The notes beneath the pieces were generated by a model, which had not been told where the DNA came from, made no database searches, and saw only the letters and a list, made by a program, of their open reading frames with translations. A stretch of 64,000 bases of DNA, taken from contig NZ_CP135027.1 in the NCBI RefSeq assembly GCF_039392895.1, forward strand, positions 1-64,000. Direction: 5' to 3'. This document shows positions 41,286 through 52,022 of this stretch, piece by piece. Source of the DNA: Buchnera aphidicola (Mindarus keteleerifoliae). GTDB taxonomy: Bacteria > Pseudomonadota > Gammaproteobacteria > Enterobacterales > Enterobacteriaceae. The position numbers and the translations under genes were made by a program. The first letter of the stretch is position 1. Each line of letters opens with the position of its first letter.

Positions 41286-44200
41286 TTATTTTTCTTCTAA
41301 TTCTATATTAATTGCTAATGATCTTATCTCTTTTAATAATACATTAAAAGATTCCGGCATCCCAGGTTCCATTTGATGATTGCCATCAACAATATTTTTG
41401 TACATTTTAGTTCTTCCATTTACATCATCTGATTTTACAGTTAACATTTCTTGAAGAGTATAAGAAGCACCATAAGCTTCTAATGCCCACACTTCCATTT
41501 CTCCAAAACGTTGTCCTCCAAATTGCGCTTTTCCTCCTAAGGGTTGTTGAGTTATCAAACTATAAGATCCAGTGGATCGAGCATGCATTTTATCATCAAC
41601 TAAATGATTTAATTTAAGCATGTACATATAACCAACTGTTACGGGTCTTTCAAATTTTTCTCCAGTTTTTCCATCAAAAAGACTAATTTGTCCGGAGGAA
41701 GGTAAATCAGCTAGTGATAATAATGCTTTTATTTCTGTTTCTTTAGCTCCATCAAAAACTGGTGTAGCAATTGGCATTCCTTTTTTTAAATTATTAGCTA
41801 GAGTTAATATTTCTTTTTCTGTAAATTTATTAAGGTTTACTTTTTGTCTAACATTATCACCTAAATCAAATACTTTTTGCAGAAAAATTTTTATTTTTTC
41901 TACTTTTTTTTTGGTTTTTATCATGTGATTGATTTTATCTCCTATTCCTTTAGCTGCCATTCCTAAATGAGTTTCTAATATTTGTCCAATATTCATTCTA
42001 GATGGTACCCCTAAAGGATTTAAAACAATATCCACTGGAATTCCATTTTTATCGTAAGGCATATCTTCAATGGGATTAATTTTAGAAATTACTCCTTTAT
42101 TTCCGTGTCTTCCAGCCATTTTATCCCCAGGTTGTATTTGTCGTTTAACGGCTAGATATACTTTTACTATTTTTAAAATTCCAGGAGCTAAATCATCTCC
42201 TTGGGTAATTTTTTTTCTTTTTTCTTCCATTTTTTTATCAAATTTTATTTTTAGTTCGTAATATTGATTTGATAAATTTTCAAATTGTTTCTTTTTTTCT
42301 TTTATTGAAACATTTAAGAGTTCTTCGTAAGATAGTGTAAAAATTTTTTCTTTTTTGAATCCAACTGATAATAGCAAATTTTTTATTCGGCTAAATAATC
42401 CGAATTCAAAAATTTTAAACTCTTCGGTTAAATCCTTTTTAACTTTTTCCAAATGCATTTCTTCAATTTCTAATGTTCTTTTATCTTTTTTGATTCCGTC
42501 TCTGGTAAAAATTTGAACGTCAATAATTGTTCCTGAAATTCCATTAGGAACTCTTAATGAAGAATCCTTTACATCAGAAGCTTTTTCTCCAAAAATAGCT
42601 CGTAACAATTTTTCTTCTGGTGTAAGTTGAGTTTCTCCTTTAGGCGTAACTTTTCCAACTAAAATATCTCCTTCTGCTACTTCAGCTCCGATATATACTA
42701 TTCCAGATTCATCTAATTTAGATAAAGCAGATTCTCCAACGTTCGGTATATCAGAAGTGATTTCTTCTACACCTAGTTTTGTGTCTCTTGATATACAAGA
42801 TAACTCTTGGATATGAATGGTAGTAAACCGTTCGTCTTGAACAACTTTTTCTGATATTAAAATAGAATCTTCAAAGTTGTATCCATTCCAAGGCATAAAA
42901 GCAACACGCATATTTTGACCTAATGCCAATTCTCCTAAATCCGTTGAAGGTCCATCAGCCAATACGTCTTTTTTTTTCACAATTTCTTTAGGTTGAACAC
43001 AAGGTAATTGATTAATACAAGTGTTTTGATTTGAACGAGTATATTTAGTTAAGTTATAAATATCTATTCCTGCTTCATCTAAAAGTGTTTCTGAATCATT
43101 TACTTTTACTACAATTCTAGATGCATCCACATATTCAACTATTCCTCCTCTTTTAGCAATTACCGTTACACCAGAGTCTACAGCAACAGCTCTTTCCATA
43201 CCAGTTCCTACTAAAGGTTTATCTGATTTTAATGTTGGAATAGCTTGTCGTTGCATGTTAGCTCCCATTAAAGCTCTATTAGCATCATCATGTTCTAGAA
43301 AAGGAATTAAAGATGCACCAACTGAAACAATTTGTTGAGTAGAAACATCCATATAGTTAACTTTGCTTTTATGAAATAAACCAGATTCTCCTTTATTTCT
43401 ACAAGTAACTAATTCTTCCAAAAAATTTCCATTTTTGTCTAAATTAGTATTTGCTTGTGCAATGATAAAATTTCCTTCTTCAATAGCTGATAAATATTGA
43501 ATTTCGTTGGTTACGATAGAATCTTGAACTTTTCGATAAGGTGTTTCTAAAAACCCGTATTCATTAGCACTAGCATATACAGATAATGAATTAATTAAGC
43601 CTATATTAGGCCCTTCAGGAGTTTCTATAGGACAAACTCTCCCATAATGAGTAGGATGAACATCTCTGACCTCAAAGCCTGCTCTTTCTCTAGTTAATCC
43701 TCCTACTCCTAAAGCTGAAATTCTTCTTTTATGAGTAATTTCTGATAAAGGATTATTTTGATCCATAAATTGAGATAGTTGGCTTGATCCAAAAAATTCT
43801 TTTACGGCAGCAGAAATTGGTTTGGCATTGATAATGTCTTGCGGCATTAGTGTTTCTAAATCTCCGAGCGAAAGTCTTTCTTTAACTGCTCTCTCTACTC
43901 TAACTAAACCTATTCTAAATTGATTTTCAGCCATTTCTCCTATAGATCGAATTCTTCTGTTACCTAAATGATCTATATCATCTACTTCACCCTTTCCGTT
44001 TCGGATATCAATTAGCTTTTTAATAACATCTATAATGTCTAATTTTTCTAAAATATTTTTCCCAGATATTTTTTTTCTTCCTAAAGATCTATTAAATTTC
44101 ATTCTTCCTACAGAAGATAGATCATATCTGTCTTCTGAAAAAAATAAATTTAGAAATAAATTTTCTGAAGCTTCTTTGGTAGGAGGTTCTCCTGGACGCA

Positions 44201-45311
44201 TCATTCTATAAATTTCTATTAAAGCATTATTTTTATCTATCGTAGAATCGATTTTTAAAGTTTCGGATATGTATGGTCCGTGATCTAAATCATTGGTAAA
44301 TAGTGTTTTAATTTTAGAAAATCCTGCATTTTTAATTTTTTCAAATAGTTCAAAGGTTATTTCTGTATTAGCTAAAGCAATGATTTCTCCGCTTATAGTA
44401 TCAAAATAATCTTTTGATAAAATTTTTCCGATAATATATTCAATAGGAACTACTAAATTTTTAACTTTATTATTTATTAATTTTTTTATATGTCTAGCGT
44501 TGATTCTTCTTCCTTTTTCGACGTATAAAATATTTTTTTTACATTTTAAGTTGAATGAAGCCGTTTCTCCTCTCAGTCTTTCTGCAATTAATTGCATTTC
44601 AATTTTTTTGTTTTTAATTAAAAATGTATTAGTTTTAAAAAATGTATTTAAGATGTCTTTAGAAGAATAATTTAATGCTTTTAGTAAAATAGTTACAGGT
44701 AACTTTCTTCTTCTGTCAATTCGAAAAAATAAATGATCTTTAGGATCAAATTCGAAATCTAACCAGGATCCTCTATAGGGAATTATTCTTGCATTGTATA
44801 AAACTTTTCCAGAAGAATGAGTTTTTCCTTTATCACTGTCAAAAAAAACTCCAGGACTTCTATGTAATTGAGAAACAATAACTCTTTCAGTTCCATTTAT
44901 AATAAAAGTTCCATTTTCTGTCATTAATGGAATTTCTCCCATATAGACTTCTTGTTCTTTTATATCTTTAACAATCGATTTGAAAGCATCTTTTTCATAG
45001 ATTATTAATCGTAATTTTACTCGTAGAGGTGCTGAATATGTCGTTCCACGAATATGACATTCTTTAACATCAAAAATAATTTTTCCTAGTCGATATCCAA
45101 CATATTGAAGTTCAGCATTTCCATTGTAACCTTTAATTGGAAAAATTGATCGAAATGCTGCTTCTAGTCCATAAATTCCTTTTTTGTCCTTTTTAATAAA
45201 TTTTTTAAAAGAGTTTATTTGTATAGAAAGAAGATAAGGTATATCTAATACTTTCGGACGTTTCCCAAAATCTTTTCGAATTCTTTTTTTTTCGGTATAA
45301 GAGTAAACCAT
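41286..45311 (-). CDS. rpoB: RNA polymerase beta subunit
   Basis: 1341 aa (E. coli 1342). The ATG at 45311 gives [18 protein letters not shown], identical in form to E. coli; an upstream in-frame ATG at 45323 would add four residues. The rifampicin-pocket segment ([21 protein letters not shown]) keeps the usual sensitive residues. The C-terminal [24 protein letters not shown] is intact. A hairpin at 45444-45471 lies between rplL and rpoB. Confidence 0.98.
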   Translation of the reverse strand: MVYSYTEKKRIRKDFGKRPKVLDIPYLLSIQINSFKKFIKKDKKGIYGLEAAFRSIFPIKGYNGNAELQYVGYRLGKIIFDVKECHIRGTTYSAPLRVKLRLIIYEKDAFKSIVKDIKEQEVYMGEIPLMTENGTFIINGTERVIVSQLHRSPGVFFDSDKGKTHSSGKVLYNARIIPYRGSWLDFEFDPKDHLFFRIDRRRKLPVTILLKALNYSSKDILNTFFKTNTFLIKNKKIEMQLIAERLRGETASFNLKCKKNILYVEKGRRINARHIKKLINNKVKNLVVPIEYIIGKILSKDYFDTISGEIIALANTEITFELFEKIKNAGFSKIKTLFTNDLDHGPYISETLKIDSTIDKNNALIEIYRMMRPGEPPTKEASENLFLNLFFSEDRYDLSSVGRMKFNRSLGRKKISGKNILEKLDIIDVIKKLIDIRNGKGEVDDIDHLGNRRIRSIGEMAENQFRIGLVRVERAVKERLSLGDLETLMPQDIINAKPISAAVKEFFGSSQLSQFMDQNNPLSEITHKRRISALGVGGLTRERAGFEVRDVHPTHYGRVCPIETPEGPNIGLINSLSVYASANEYGFLETPYRKVQDSIVTNEIQYLSAIEEGNFIIAQANTNLDKNGNFLEELVTCRNKGESGLFHKSKVNYMDVSTQQIVSVGASLIPFLEHDDANRALMGANMQRQAIPTLKSDKPLVGTGMERAVAVDSGVTVIAKRGGIVEYVDASRIVVKVNDSETLLDEAGIDIYNLTKYTRSNQNTCINQLPCVQPKEIVKKKDVLADGPSTDLGELALGQNMRVAFMPWNGYNFEDSILISEKVVQDERFTTIHIQELSCISRDTKLGVEEITSDIPNVGESALSKLDESGIVYIGAEVAEGDILVGKVTPKGETQLTPEEKLLRAIFGEKASDVKDSSLRVPNGISGTIIDVQIFTRDGIKKDKRTLEIEEMHLEKVKKDLTEEFKIFEFGLFSRIKNLLLSVGFKKEKIFTLSYEELLNVSIKEKKKQFENLSNQYYELKIKFDKKMEEKRKKITQGDDLAPGILKIVKVYLAVKRQIQPGDKMAGRHGNKGVISKINPIEDMPYDKNGIPVDIVLNPLGVPSRMNIGQILETHLGMAAKGIGDKINHMIKTKKKVEKIKIFLQKVFDLGDNVRQKVNLNKFTEKEILTLANNLKKGMPIATPVFDGAKETEIKALLSLADLPSSGQISLFDGKTGEKFERPVTVGYMYMLKLNHLVDDKMHARSTGSYSLITQQPLGGKAQFGGQRFGEMEVWALEAYGASYTLQEMLTVKSDDVNGRTKMYKNIVDGNHQMEPGMPESFNVLLKEIRSLAINIELEEK

Positions 45312-45443
45312 GGAATTCCTCAACTAACCAATGATCAAGTTTTTTCTCATTAATAAAAATTATTATTTTTTATACTTTTGTATTTATAAAAATATGTCAT
45401 CATAAGAAAAAATTTTTTGTAAAAAACGTTAGTTTAACTCAAA

Positions 45444-45471
45444 AAGCTGGTGATTAGTAAATCACCAGCTT
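45444..45471 (-). promoter_or_regulatory. Hairpin in the rplL-rpoB spacer (attenuator or RNase III site)
   Basis: 12-bp perfect stem (AAGCTGGTGATT / AATCACCAGCTT) with a 4-nt loop, followed on the minus strand by a short T-run (CTTTTTGAG). It lies between rplL and rpoB, where E. coli has a partial terminator and an RNase III processing site that set the ribosomal protein to polymerase ratio. The GC-richness of the stem against the A/T spacer implies selection. Confidence 0.75.
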
Positions 45472-45530
45472 AAACATTAATTTAATTATCATTAAAAACA
45501 TTTGTTGATATTTTATAATAAAATTTATAT

Positions 45531-45899
45531 TTATTTAATTTCAACTTCAGCACCAGCATCTTCCAAAGCTTTTTTAAGAGATGAGGAATCGTTCTTATTG
45601 AGATTTTCTTTAATTATGACAGGCGCAGATTCTACTAAATCTTTTGCTTCTTTTAGGCCTAATCCAGTAGCACTTCTAGCAGCCTTAATAACAGCAATTT
45701 TATTTTTTCCTATAGATTTTAGAAAGACAGTAAATTCTGTTTTTTCTTCTATATTAGGTGAATTTTGATTGTTTCCAGAGTTACTTTGAACTGCAGCGGA
45801 AACATTAAATTTTTTTTCCATATCAGAAATGAGATCAATTACATTTGTAACTGTCATGTTAGAAATTGCTTCTATAATTTGTTCTTTTGTAATAGGCAT
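45531..45899 (-). CDS. rplL: 50S ribosomal protein L7/L12
   Basis: 122 aa (E. coli 121). Stalk protein, present in multiple copies per ribosome, that recruits translation GTPases. An N-terminal dimerisation helix is followed by a Ser/Asn-rich hinge in place of the Ala-rich hinge (about residues 38-52), then the globular domain ([23 protein letters not shown]). It is followed by the attenuator-like hairpin before rpoB. Confidence 0.97.
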   Translation of the reverse strand: MPITKEQIIEAISNMTVTNVIDLISDMEKKFNVSAAVQSNSGNNQNSPNIEEKTEFTVFLKSIGKNKIAVIKAARSATGLGLKEAKDLVESAPVIIKENLNKNDSSSLKKALEDAGAEVEIK

Positions 45900-45986
45900 G
45901 AAAATTTTTCCTGAAATAAATTTAGAAACTGTTCATAGAATATTCAACATTAGCTGAATTTATTTGTAAAAATATTTTTTTAGAAA

Positions 45987-46472
45987 TTATTTATTTTTTA
46001 TAGCTATTAAAATTCGAAGAAGTTTACCTAAAGTTATTTCCTTCATAATTGTAATTATTTGAATTATACTTTCTTTATAAGTTGGCATAGCTGCAAGTAG
46101 ATCAATTTTAGAAGAAGATAAAGATTGAGAATTTAACGCGGCTCCAATTATTTTAAATTTTTTATTTTTTAGAGAAAAGTTTTTAAAAATTCTAGCAGCA
46201 CTTCCTGGATGTTCCATGGAATAAGCAATTATTATAGGTCCTGATAATTTTTTTTTTAAACATTCAAATTGAGTATTTTTAAAAGCTAATTTAAGTAAAT
46301 TATTTCGAACTACATTAATAATAACTCCATTCTTTCTTGATTTTTTTCTAAGATAATTAATTTTATTAGCAATTATTCCCCTAGAATCTGCAATTATTGC
46401 TGATAATGCTAAATTAGCCATTTTATGCATGTTAGTAACAATTGTTTTTTTTTGTTGAAGGTTTAATCCCAT
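45987..46472 (-). CDS. rplJ: 50S ribosomal protein L10
   Basis: 161 aa (E. coli 165). Base of the L7/L12 stalk. It begins MGLNLQQKKTIV and has the L10 pattern GPIIIAYS. It is preceded by a 252-bp spacer with no ORF, the place where E. coli has the L10 promoter and the L10(L12) translational leader. The leader itself cannot be recognised by eye here. Confidence 0.95.
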   Translation of the reverse strand: MGLNLQQKKTIVTNMHKMANLALSAIIADSRGIIANKINYLRKKSRKNGVIINVVRNNLLKLAFKNTQFECLKKKLSGPIIIAYSMEHPGSAARIFKNFSLKNKKFKIIGAALNSQSLSSSKIDLLAAMPTYKESIIQIITIMKEITLGKLLRILIAIKNK

Positions 46473-46724
46473 TTGTTTTATACTCCTATATTTTTAATAT
46501 TAAAATAATTTAATTTAGAGTTTTTTAAACTAAAAGGATGATAAATATATTTTTTTGATTCTTATTTTTTTATAGAAACAAACGAATAAAAAATGCTTTA
46601 TTTTTAAAAAAATATTTAATGTAAGTATTAGCATTATTATTTATTAAAGTTTAGTTAATAAAATTAATTCACTTAAAAGTATAAAGATAAAAAGTATTTA
46701 GGATTAACATTATAGAATTATTTA

Positions 46725-47426
46725 TTAATCGATAATTTCTTTTAAACTAGATAGATCTATTGTTAATCCTCCTCCCATGGTACTTGACAAAGTAATTTTT
46801 TTAAAAAATGTTCCTTTAGATTGTCTTGGTTTCAATTTTTTTACTGCCTCTAAAAGTTTAAATAAATTTTCTTTTAAATTAATAATAGAAAAATTAATTT
46901 TTCCGATTGAGGCATGTAAAATTCCATTTTTATCATTTCTAAAACGAACTTGACCTTTTTTTGCATTTTTTACCGCATTAAATATATCATCTGTAATAGT
47001 ACCTAATTTAGGATTAGGCATTAATCCTTTAGGTCCTAAGATCGATCCAATTGAAGTTAATTTCCCCATACTTTCAGGAGTAGCAATAGAGACATCAAAA
47101 TTTGGTCCTTCTTTTTTTATTTTTTGAATTAAGCTATTTAAACCAATAAAATCTGCTCCTGCTAATTTTGCTTGTTCAACATGAGAACCTTGAGCGAATA
47201 CTGCTACTTTAATTAATTTTCCAATTCCATGAGGTAGAATTACGGAACCCCGTATGTTTTGATCAGTTTTTTTTGGATTTATATTTAAGTTGATAGCGAT
47301 TTCTACAGTTTCTAAAAATTTAACTGTTGACAGTTCTTTCAACTGTTGAATAGCAAAATCTATTTTAAAAGTATTTTTTTTATTAATTTTATCCTTGATT
47401 TTTTTAATTCTTTTACTAATAAACAT
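46725..47426 (-). CDS. rplA: 50S ribosomal protein L1
   Basis: 233 aa (E. coli 234). Part of the mobile L1 stalk; in E. coli it also represses its own operon. The L1 signatures GSVILPHGIGK, GADFIG, GSILGPKGLMPNPKLGT and QVRFRNDKNGI are present. It starts 7 bp after rplK, so the pair is probably co-translated. Confidence 0.97.
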   Translation of the reverse strand: MFISKRIKKIKDKINKKNTFKIDFAIQQLKELSTVKFLETVEIAINLNINPKKTDQNIRGSVILPHGIGKLIKVAVFAQGSHVEQAKLAGADFIGLNSLIQKIKKEGPNFDVSIATPESMGKLTSIGSILGPKGLMPNPKLGTITDDIFNAVKNAKKGQVRFRNDKNGILHASIGKINFSIINLKENLFKLLEAVKKLKPRQSKGTFFKKITLSSTMGGGLTIDLSSLKEIID

Positions 47427-47433
47427 TTGTTCC

Positions 47434-47862
47434 TTACTCCGTAATTACTAAACCCATTGATTTTGCTGTTCCTTCAATTGACCTACTAAGTTTTTCGATG
47501 TTAGAACCAGTCATGTCAACTTTTTTAATTTTTGCAATTTCTTTAATTTGTATTTTACTAATATTTCCTACCATTTCAGTTTTCGTTTTTCCTGATCCAG
47601 ATTTAATGCCAGAAAATTTTTTTAATAATATAGAAGCAGGCGGAGTTTTAGTAATAAAAGTAAAAGATCGATCTGAATACACTGAAACAATAACAGGTAT
47701 AGGAATTCCTTTTTCCATATTTTTTGTTTTTTCATTAAATAATTTACAAAATTCCATAATGTTAACTCCTTTTTGTCCTAAAGCAGGACCTATAGGAGGA
47801 CTAGGTGTAGCAGATCCAGCAGATACTTGAAGTTTTATATAAGATTGTATTTTTTTTGTCAT
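47434..47862 (-). CDS. rplK: 50S ribosomal protein L11
   Basis: 142 aa, E. coli length, with the ATG at 47862 giving [19 protein letters not shown] longer in-frame ORF extends upstream to 47940 and overlaps nusG but does not match the family. The signature [20 protein letters not shown] is intact. It binds the GTPase-associated region of 23S rRNA. Confidence 0.97.
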   Translation of the reverse strand: MTKKIQSYIKLQVSAGSATPSPPIGPALGQKGVNIMEFCKLFNEKTKNMEKGIPIPVIVSVYSDRSFTFITKTPPASILLKKFSGIKSGSGKTKTEMVGNISKIQIKEIAKIKKVDMTGSNIEKLSRSIEGTAKSMGLVITE

Positions 47863-47926
47863 TGTTTTTCTCACGGTAGTTATATAAATATACTTTATTA
47901 AGTAAAACTGCAATTTTGGATAAAAA

Positions 47927-48466
47927 TTAATTTTTTTCAACTTGTGAAAAGTCTAATTCTACTGGGGTAGCTCTTCCAAAAATTGATACTGAAACTTTTA
48001 ATCTATTTTTATCATAATCCACAGTTTCTACTACTCCATTAAAATCTGAAAATGGTCCGTTTTTTACTCTTACTGTTTCCCCTGGATCAAAAATTATTTT
48101 AGGTCTAGGTTTATTTTCAACTTTTTTTACTCTTTCGATTATAATTTGAACTTCTTTATCGCTAATAGGGGAAGGTTTTTCAGAAGTTCCTCCTACAAAA
48201 CCCATAACTCGAGGAACATTTTTTATCAAATGCCAACTCAAGCTAGTCATTTTCATATGTATAAGTATATATCCTGGAAAAAATTTATGTTCACTTTTTT
48301 TTCTTTTTCCTTTTTTTATTTCTACTACTTCTTCTGAAGGAACCATGATTTTATCAAATAAATTTTCCATTTTCTTTAATTCAATATGTTCTTTAATAGA
48401 GTTTACGACTTTAGATTCAAAACCTGAAAATGTTTGTAGTACGTACCACTTTTTGTTTTTATCCAT
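47927..48466 (-). CDS. nusG: Transcription termination/antitermination factor NusG
   Basis: 179 aa (E. coli 181). Binds RNA polymerase and couples it to Rho or to ribosomal S10. The N-terminal [19 protein letters not shown], and the C-terminal KOW domain ([19 protein letters not shown]) are all kept. It begins 1 bp after the secE stop, indicating one transcript with secE. Confidence 0.97.
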   Translation of the reverse strand: MDKNKKWYVLQTFSGFESKVVNSIKEHIELKKMENLFDKIMVPSEEVVEIKKGKRKKSEHKFFPGYILIHMKMTSLSWHLIKNVPRVMGFVGGTSEKPSPISDKEVQIIIERVKKVENKPRPKIIFDPGETVRVKNGPFSDFNGVVETVDYDKNRLKVSVSIFGRATPVELDFSQVEKN

Positions 48467-48467
48467 T

Positions 48468-48851
48468 TCATATTCTTAGTTTAGTAATCGTTGAAATTAT
48501 ATAAAATAAGATATTATCTAATCCCCACACTAAAATGGAAGTTAAGAAAGTAACTAGAACTATAACGAGAGTCATGTAAAAAGTTTCTTTTTTTTTTGGA
48601 AAGATAATTTTATTAAATTCTGTTTTAGCTTCTTTTATTAAAAGAAATATTTTTTTTCCTTTTTTTGTAGATTGAATAAGTAAAAATATTATTGTTATTG
48701 AGGTAATAAAATTTATAAAGTAGTTAAATATCGATGTCTTTTTAAAAATAAAATTATTTAAAACAAATGAAAATAATACAAATAACATTACGATCCATTT
48801 TATATATTTTATAATAAAAAAACATTTTTTAAATCGATTTACTTTTTTCAT
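48468..48851 (-). CDS. secE: Protein translocase subunit SecE
   Basis: 127 aa, E. coli length. Essential clamp of the SecYEG channel. Three hydrophobic segments are visible, the enterobacterial long form, with the conserved cytoplasmic helix [17 protein letters not shown] before the last membrane helix. It sits between the tRNA cluster and nusG. The tuf gene that precedes secE in E. coli is absent. Confidence 0.95.
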   Translation of the reverse strand: MKKVNRFKKCFFIIKYIKWIVMLFVLFSFVLNNFIFKKTSIFNYFINFITSITIIFLLIQSTKKGKKIFLLIKEAKTEFNKIIFPKKKETFYMTLVIVLVTFLTSILVWGLDNILFYIISTITKLRI

Positions 48852-49116
48852 AAAGCATCTCAGAAAAAGTTTATTAAAATCTTTTAATTTTAATATAAAT
48901 TATGAAAATTTGTTTTACTGTATTTTAAGTTCGGTTTCTATTATAAAATTTTAATTTTTGTCAGAAGTATTTTTTGGAAAATAATTTTTTTATAAACAAG
49001 ATTTTTTTAATTTAAAAGATATGTATCTTAATAATGCTTATATGGGTTGTATCAGAAATGATTATTAAAAATATTTTATTTTAAATTTTTTATGATTTTT
49101 ACAAAAATACTATATT

Positions 49117-49189
49117 TGCTGATACCCAGAATTGAACTGGGGACCTCACCCTTACCAAGGGTGCGCTCTACCGACTGAGCCATACCAGC
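49117..49189 (-). tRNA. tRNA-Thr (anticodon GGT)
   Basis: 73-nt cloverleaf beginning GCTGGTATGGCTCAG. The anticodon stem-loop CACCCTTGGTAAGGGTG gives GGT. The acceptor GCTGGTA/TATCAGC pairs with one G-U, with discriminator A. No encoded CCA. Equivalent to E. coli thrT, last of the four-tRNA cluster. Confidence 0.95.
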
Positions 49190-49201
49190 TCTTTTTTTTT
49201 G

Positions 49202-49273
49202 AGCGGACATCGGGAATTGAACCCGAATCTTCAGCTTGGAAGGCTGAGGTAATAACCTTTATACCATGTCCGC
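49202..49273 (-). tRNA. tRNA-Gly (anticodon TCC)
   Basis: 72-nt cloverleaf beginning GCGGACATGG. The anticodon stem-loop CAGCCTTCCAAGCTG gives TCC. The acceptor GCGGACA/TGTCCGC is perfect, with discriminator T as in E. coli glyT. The CCA is not encoded. Third gene of the cluster. Confidence 0.95.
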
Positions 49274-49317
49274 TTTTAAAAGTTACAATTTTGTAATATT
49301 AAAAATATTTATTCTTT

Positions 49318-49399
49318 TGGTGGGAGAAGGATTCGAACCTTCGAAGTCAATGACGGCAGATTTACAGTCTGCTCCCTTTAACCACTCGGGAATCCCACC
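49318..49399 (-). tRNA. tRNA-Tyr (anticodon GTA)
   Basis: 82-nt class II tRNA with a long variable arm, beginning GGTGGGATTCCCGAG. The anticodon stem-loop GCAGACTGTAAATCTGC gives GTA. The acceptor GGTGGGA/TCCCACC is perfect, with discriminator A. Equivalent to E. coli tyrU. No encoded CCA. Confidence 0.96.
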
Positions 49400-49416
49400 T
49401 AGTAATGTATCTATTA

Positions 49417-49489
<73 letters not shown>

Positions 49490-49502
49490 CAATACATAGT
49501 AT

Positions 49503-49531
49503 ATAATACGGATAGAATTGTTCTTATGCAA
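49503..49531 (-). promoter_or_regulatory. Promoter of the Thr-Tyr-Gly-Thr tRNA operon
   Basis: On the minus strand TTGCAT (49531-49526) and TATTAT (49508-49503) with a 17-bp spacer, ending 13 bp before the first mature tRNA base. It is well placed to start the tRNA transcript, and perhaps secE-nusG beyond it. Confidence 0.6.
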
Positions 49532-49666
49532 TAAAAAATTTTAAATTTGTTGACAAATTTTTAATTTTTAAAATATATAAAAATGTTTTCGATAATTTTA
49601 ATCTAGGCAAATATAAAAAATTTTTTCTTTAACATTAATTAATTAATTTAAAATTTTTTTTAAATT

Positions 49667-50610
49667 AATAAATTTTACTTCTGTTTTTGAATCAATATCA
49701 ATTTTGATTGAACAGAAAAATATATTTTTTTTACTAATTTGAGTATATCATTTTAAATTAGTTTTATTTTTATTTATTAAAATAAGTAAATTTTTTTATA
49801 TAAAGCAGTGTCGTTAGAGCTTTAATGTTGTAATTTACATTTTTTAATTAGTTATCAAGTTAAAATTTCTATATTTCTATTTTTTTTAATTGTAATAAAA
49901 AGCATTATTATTTTTTAATAAAGATTTTTTTGAATTTTAGATATTAAGCATGGAATTTTTAAAAAAAATATCTGTATTCGTTATTTTTTAAGATTTGGTA
50001 TTTTATTTTTTCCAATGTTATGTATTAGAAAAAACGTTTTTTACTGTAACACTTTTAGGATTGATATGATTCAAACATCCATAGGATAATTTTGGTTTTC
50101 ATATTTTTGATATTATCATTGTAATAGAAAGAATAAAACATTCATGTTGATGTTTCTTTTTTTGAAAAATATTGATTTTATAGTCGAATTGATAATTTGT
50201 TTTATTTAATCTAATTTTTTTATTTCTTGTTGAGGTTTTGTTAGAGTATGAATAGAAATTTTTGTTTCTATATCATATATTCTAATATTTTAGATAGGAG
50301 TAATACCTACTAATCCAGCAATAAAGGTTAGATTGTCAAGTCTCAATAATCTATTTTTTACAGAACATTTTACTAATTTATGTTATTTTTTACTTTATTT
50401 TATATGTAAAATCCATTTTTTAAAGTTTTTTTTAATTTTTATTTCTTATCTGATTAAAAATGATTATTTTCCTATAATTATTTAAAAAAAAATATCATTA
50501 GCTTTTCTTAAAATCATTGTATTAAAAGATGAATTTTTGTAATTTTTCAAGTTTTAATTATATTTTTTAAAGTATAAGTAAAGTTTTTTTAGTTTAAACA
50601 TTTAGTTTCT
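49667..50610 (-). pseudogene. murB: Relic of murB (UDP-N-acetylenolpyruvoylglucosamine reductase)
   Basis: No open frame remains, but a minus-strand translation still follows MurB along most of its length. MILRKANDIFF stands for LILGEGSNVLF (about 50488-50524), WILHIK and HKLVK for WYLHV and HRLVK, LDNLTFIAGLVGITPI then a stop for LENLALIPGCVGSSPIQ (about 50290-50340), QFDYKINIF for RFGYRDSIF, PKLSYG for PVLTYG, and NTDIFFKNS for NAGSFFKNP (49952-49978). A LIKKCKLQH stretch and a final EVKFI (EVRFI in E. coli) end it. At least ten in-frame stops and at least one frame change interrupt it. It sits next to the tRNA cluster, as murB (with birA and coaA) does in E. coli. murB normally makes UDP-MurNAc for peptidoglycan. 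Confidence 0.85.
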
Positions 50611-50791
50611 AACTATATGAGTTTTTTAAGGAAGCAGTATTATTTTTTGTTTGGTTTTTTTAATTTTTATCATTTAAGATTTTAAGTATGTAAAAAAATA
50701 AAAATAATATTTAATTTTATTAAAATGTAAATATTCAGTGTACAATATTTTTTGTATTTTAGAAAATTCAAACTTTTTCCGGATAAAATCT

Positions 50792-51679
50792 ATGAATAAT
50801 TTAATGCTATATAAAAAAAATATTTTTCTTGAGAAATTTTCAAAGATAGCGAAAGATATTCAAATTTCGTTTGAATTATTTCCACCTAAAAAAAGTTTTT
50901 TAGAAGAAAAATTATTGAATGTTGTTAAAAATTTCAAGTTATTTAAACCAAAATTTTTTTCAGTTACGCATGGAGCAAATAGCGGTAAGGAAAATTTAAC
51001 TTATAGTTTAGTTAAAAAAATAAAGAAAAAAACTGGTATTAATACAGCTCCTCATCTGACATGTTCAGATTTTACTAAATTTGAATTGAAAAATATTGCT
51101 AAAAAGTATTGGAATAATAAAATTTATCATATTGTTGCATTGAGAGGAGATGAATTTAATAATAGCAGTCGATCAAAAATGGGTGCTATTGATTTAGTAT
51201 ATTTGTTAAAAAAAATTGCTAACTTTGATATTTCAGTAGCTGCTTATCCAGAAGTTCATCCTAAAGCTGAAAGTGCTTACAAAGACTTAATGAATTTAAA
51301 GAACAAAATGGATGCAGGTGCTAATCGTGCTATCACTCAATTTTTTTTTAAAATAGAACATTATTTACGCTTTCGAGATAAGTGTTTTTCAATAGGAATT
51401 AAGAAAGATATAGTACCAGGAATACTACCTATATACAGTTATGATCAACTAATTCGATTTTCTAAATTAGGTAAGGTAGCTATTCCTAAATGGATAAAAA
51501 ATACTTTTAAAAATTTTAAAAATGATGTAGACATTTGTAAAATTATAGGTTCAAATATAATGCTAGAAATGGTTTATGGATTATATCGAGAAGGAGTTAG
51601 AAATTTTCATTTTTATACTTTGAATCGTCTAGAGATCGTTTATTCTATTTGTTGCATATTAAATCAAACATCATTTTAA
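50792..51679 (+). CDS. metF: 5,10-methylenetetrahydrofolate reductase MetF
   Basis: 295 aa from the chosen ATG (E. coli 296). FAD enzyme making 5-methyl-tetrahydrofolate, the methyl donor for MetE in this window. SFELFPPKK, TAPHLTC, VALRGD, AAYPEVHP, GANRAITQFFF and the C-terminal REGVRNFHFYTLNR are conserved. An in-frame TTG at 50738 would add 18 residues not found in the family, so the ATG at 50792 is preferred. Confidence 0.96.
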   Translation: MNNLMLYKKNIFLEKFSKIAKDIQISFELFPPKKSFLEEKLLNVVKNFKLFKPKFFSVTHGANSGKENLTYSLVKKIKKKTGINTAPHLTCSDFTKFELKNIAKKYWNNKIYHIVALRGDEFNNSSRSKMGAIDLVYLLKKIANFDISVAAYPEVHPKAESAYKDLMNLKNKMDAGANRAITQFFFKIEHYLRFRDKCFSIGIKKDIVPGILPIYSYDQLIRFSKLGKVAIPKWIKNTFKNFKNDVDICKIIGSNIMLEMVYGLYREGVRNFHFYTLNRLEIVYSICCILNQTSF

Positions 51680-52022
51680 ATAATTAAAAAAAATATTTTT
51701 TTATTAGCAAAGTTAGATTTTTAAGTCTAATTAAATGAATAGTTTAATCTAACCAAAAGTTATTTAAATTTATTAAATTCCTAAAAAATAAATAATATTA
51801 TTAAACTTTTTGATTTTTCGTTAAAAATATTTTTAAAGAGTTTTGAAGATATTAAATATAAAAAATAATTTTTTAAAATTATTGTTCTTTTTAATAGATA
51901 AACTATAAAAAAATTTAAAAGATTATTGATATTTACGTATCAGATTTTTTTTAAAATTTTCAACTTTTATTTTTTTATAGATTTTTTGGAATTTTTTTTG
52001 AATAAAATGTTGAGTTATTAAA
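51680..52022. other. metF/argB spacer (343 bp), scar of argE and argC
   Basis: No ORF and no readable relic. In other Buchnera and in E. coli argE and argC lie just before argB; here both are missing and only A/T-rich DNA is left. The sole structure is a set of overlapping inverted repeats after metF: GTTAGATT at 51712-51719 can pair with AATCTAAC at 51746-51753 or, more locally, with the TCTAA at 51726-51730. This is a possible metF terminator of low confidence. Confidence 0.6.

Noticed and set aside
46473-46724. L10 leader (translational control element) before rplJ
   Set aside because: The position is right but I could not identify the conserved kink-turn or paired elements in the A/T-rich sequence.
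50738-50791. Longer metF reading frame from TTG at 50738
   Set aside because: The extra 18 residues do not match MetF; the ATG at 50792 gives the family N-terminus and length.
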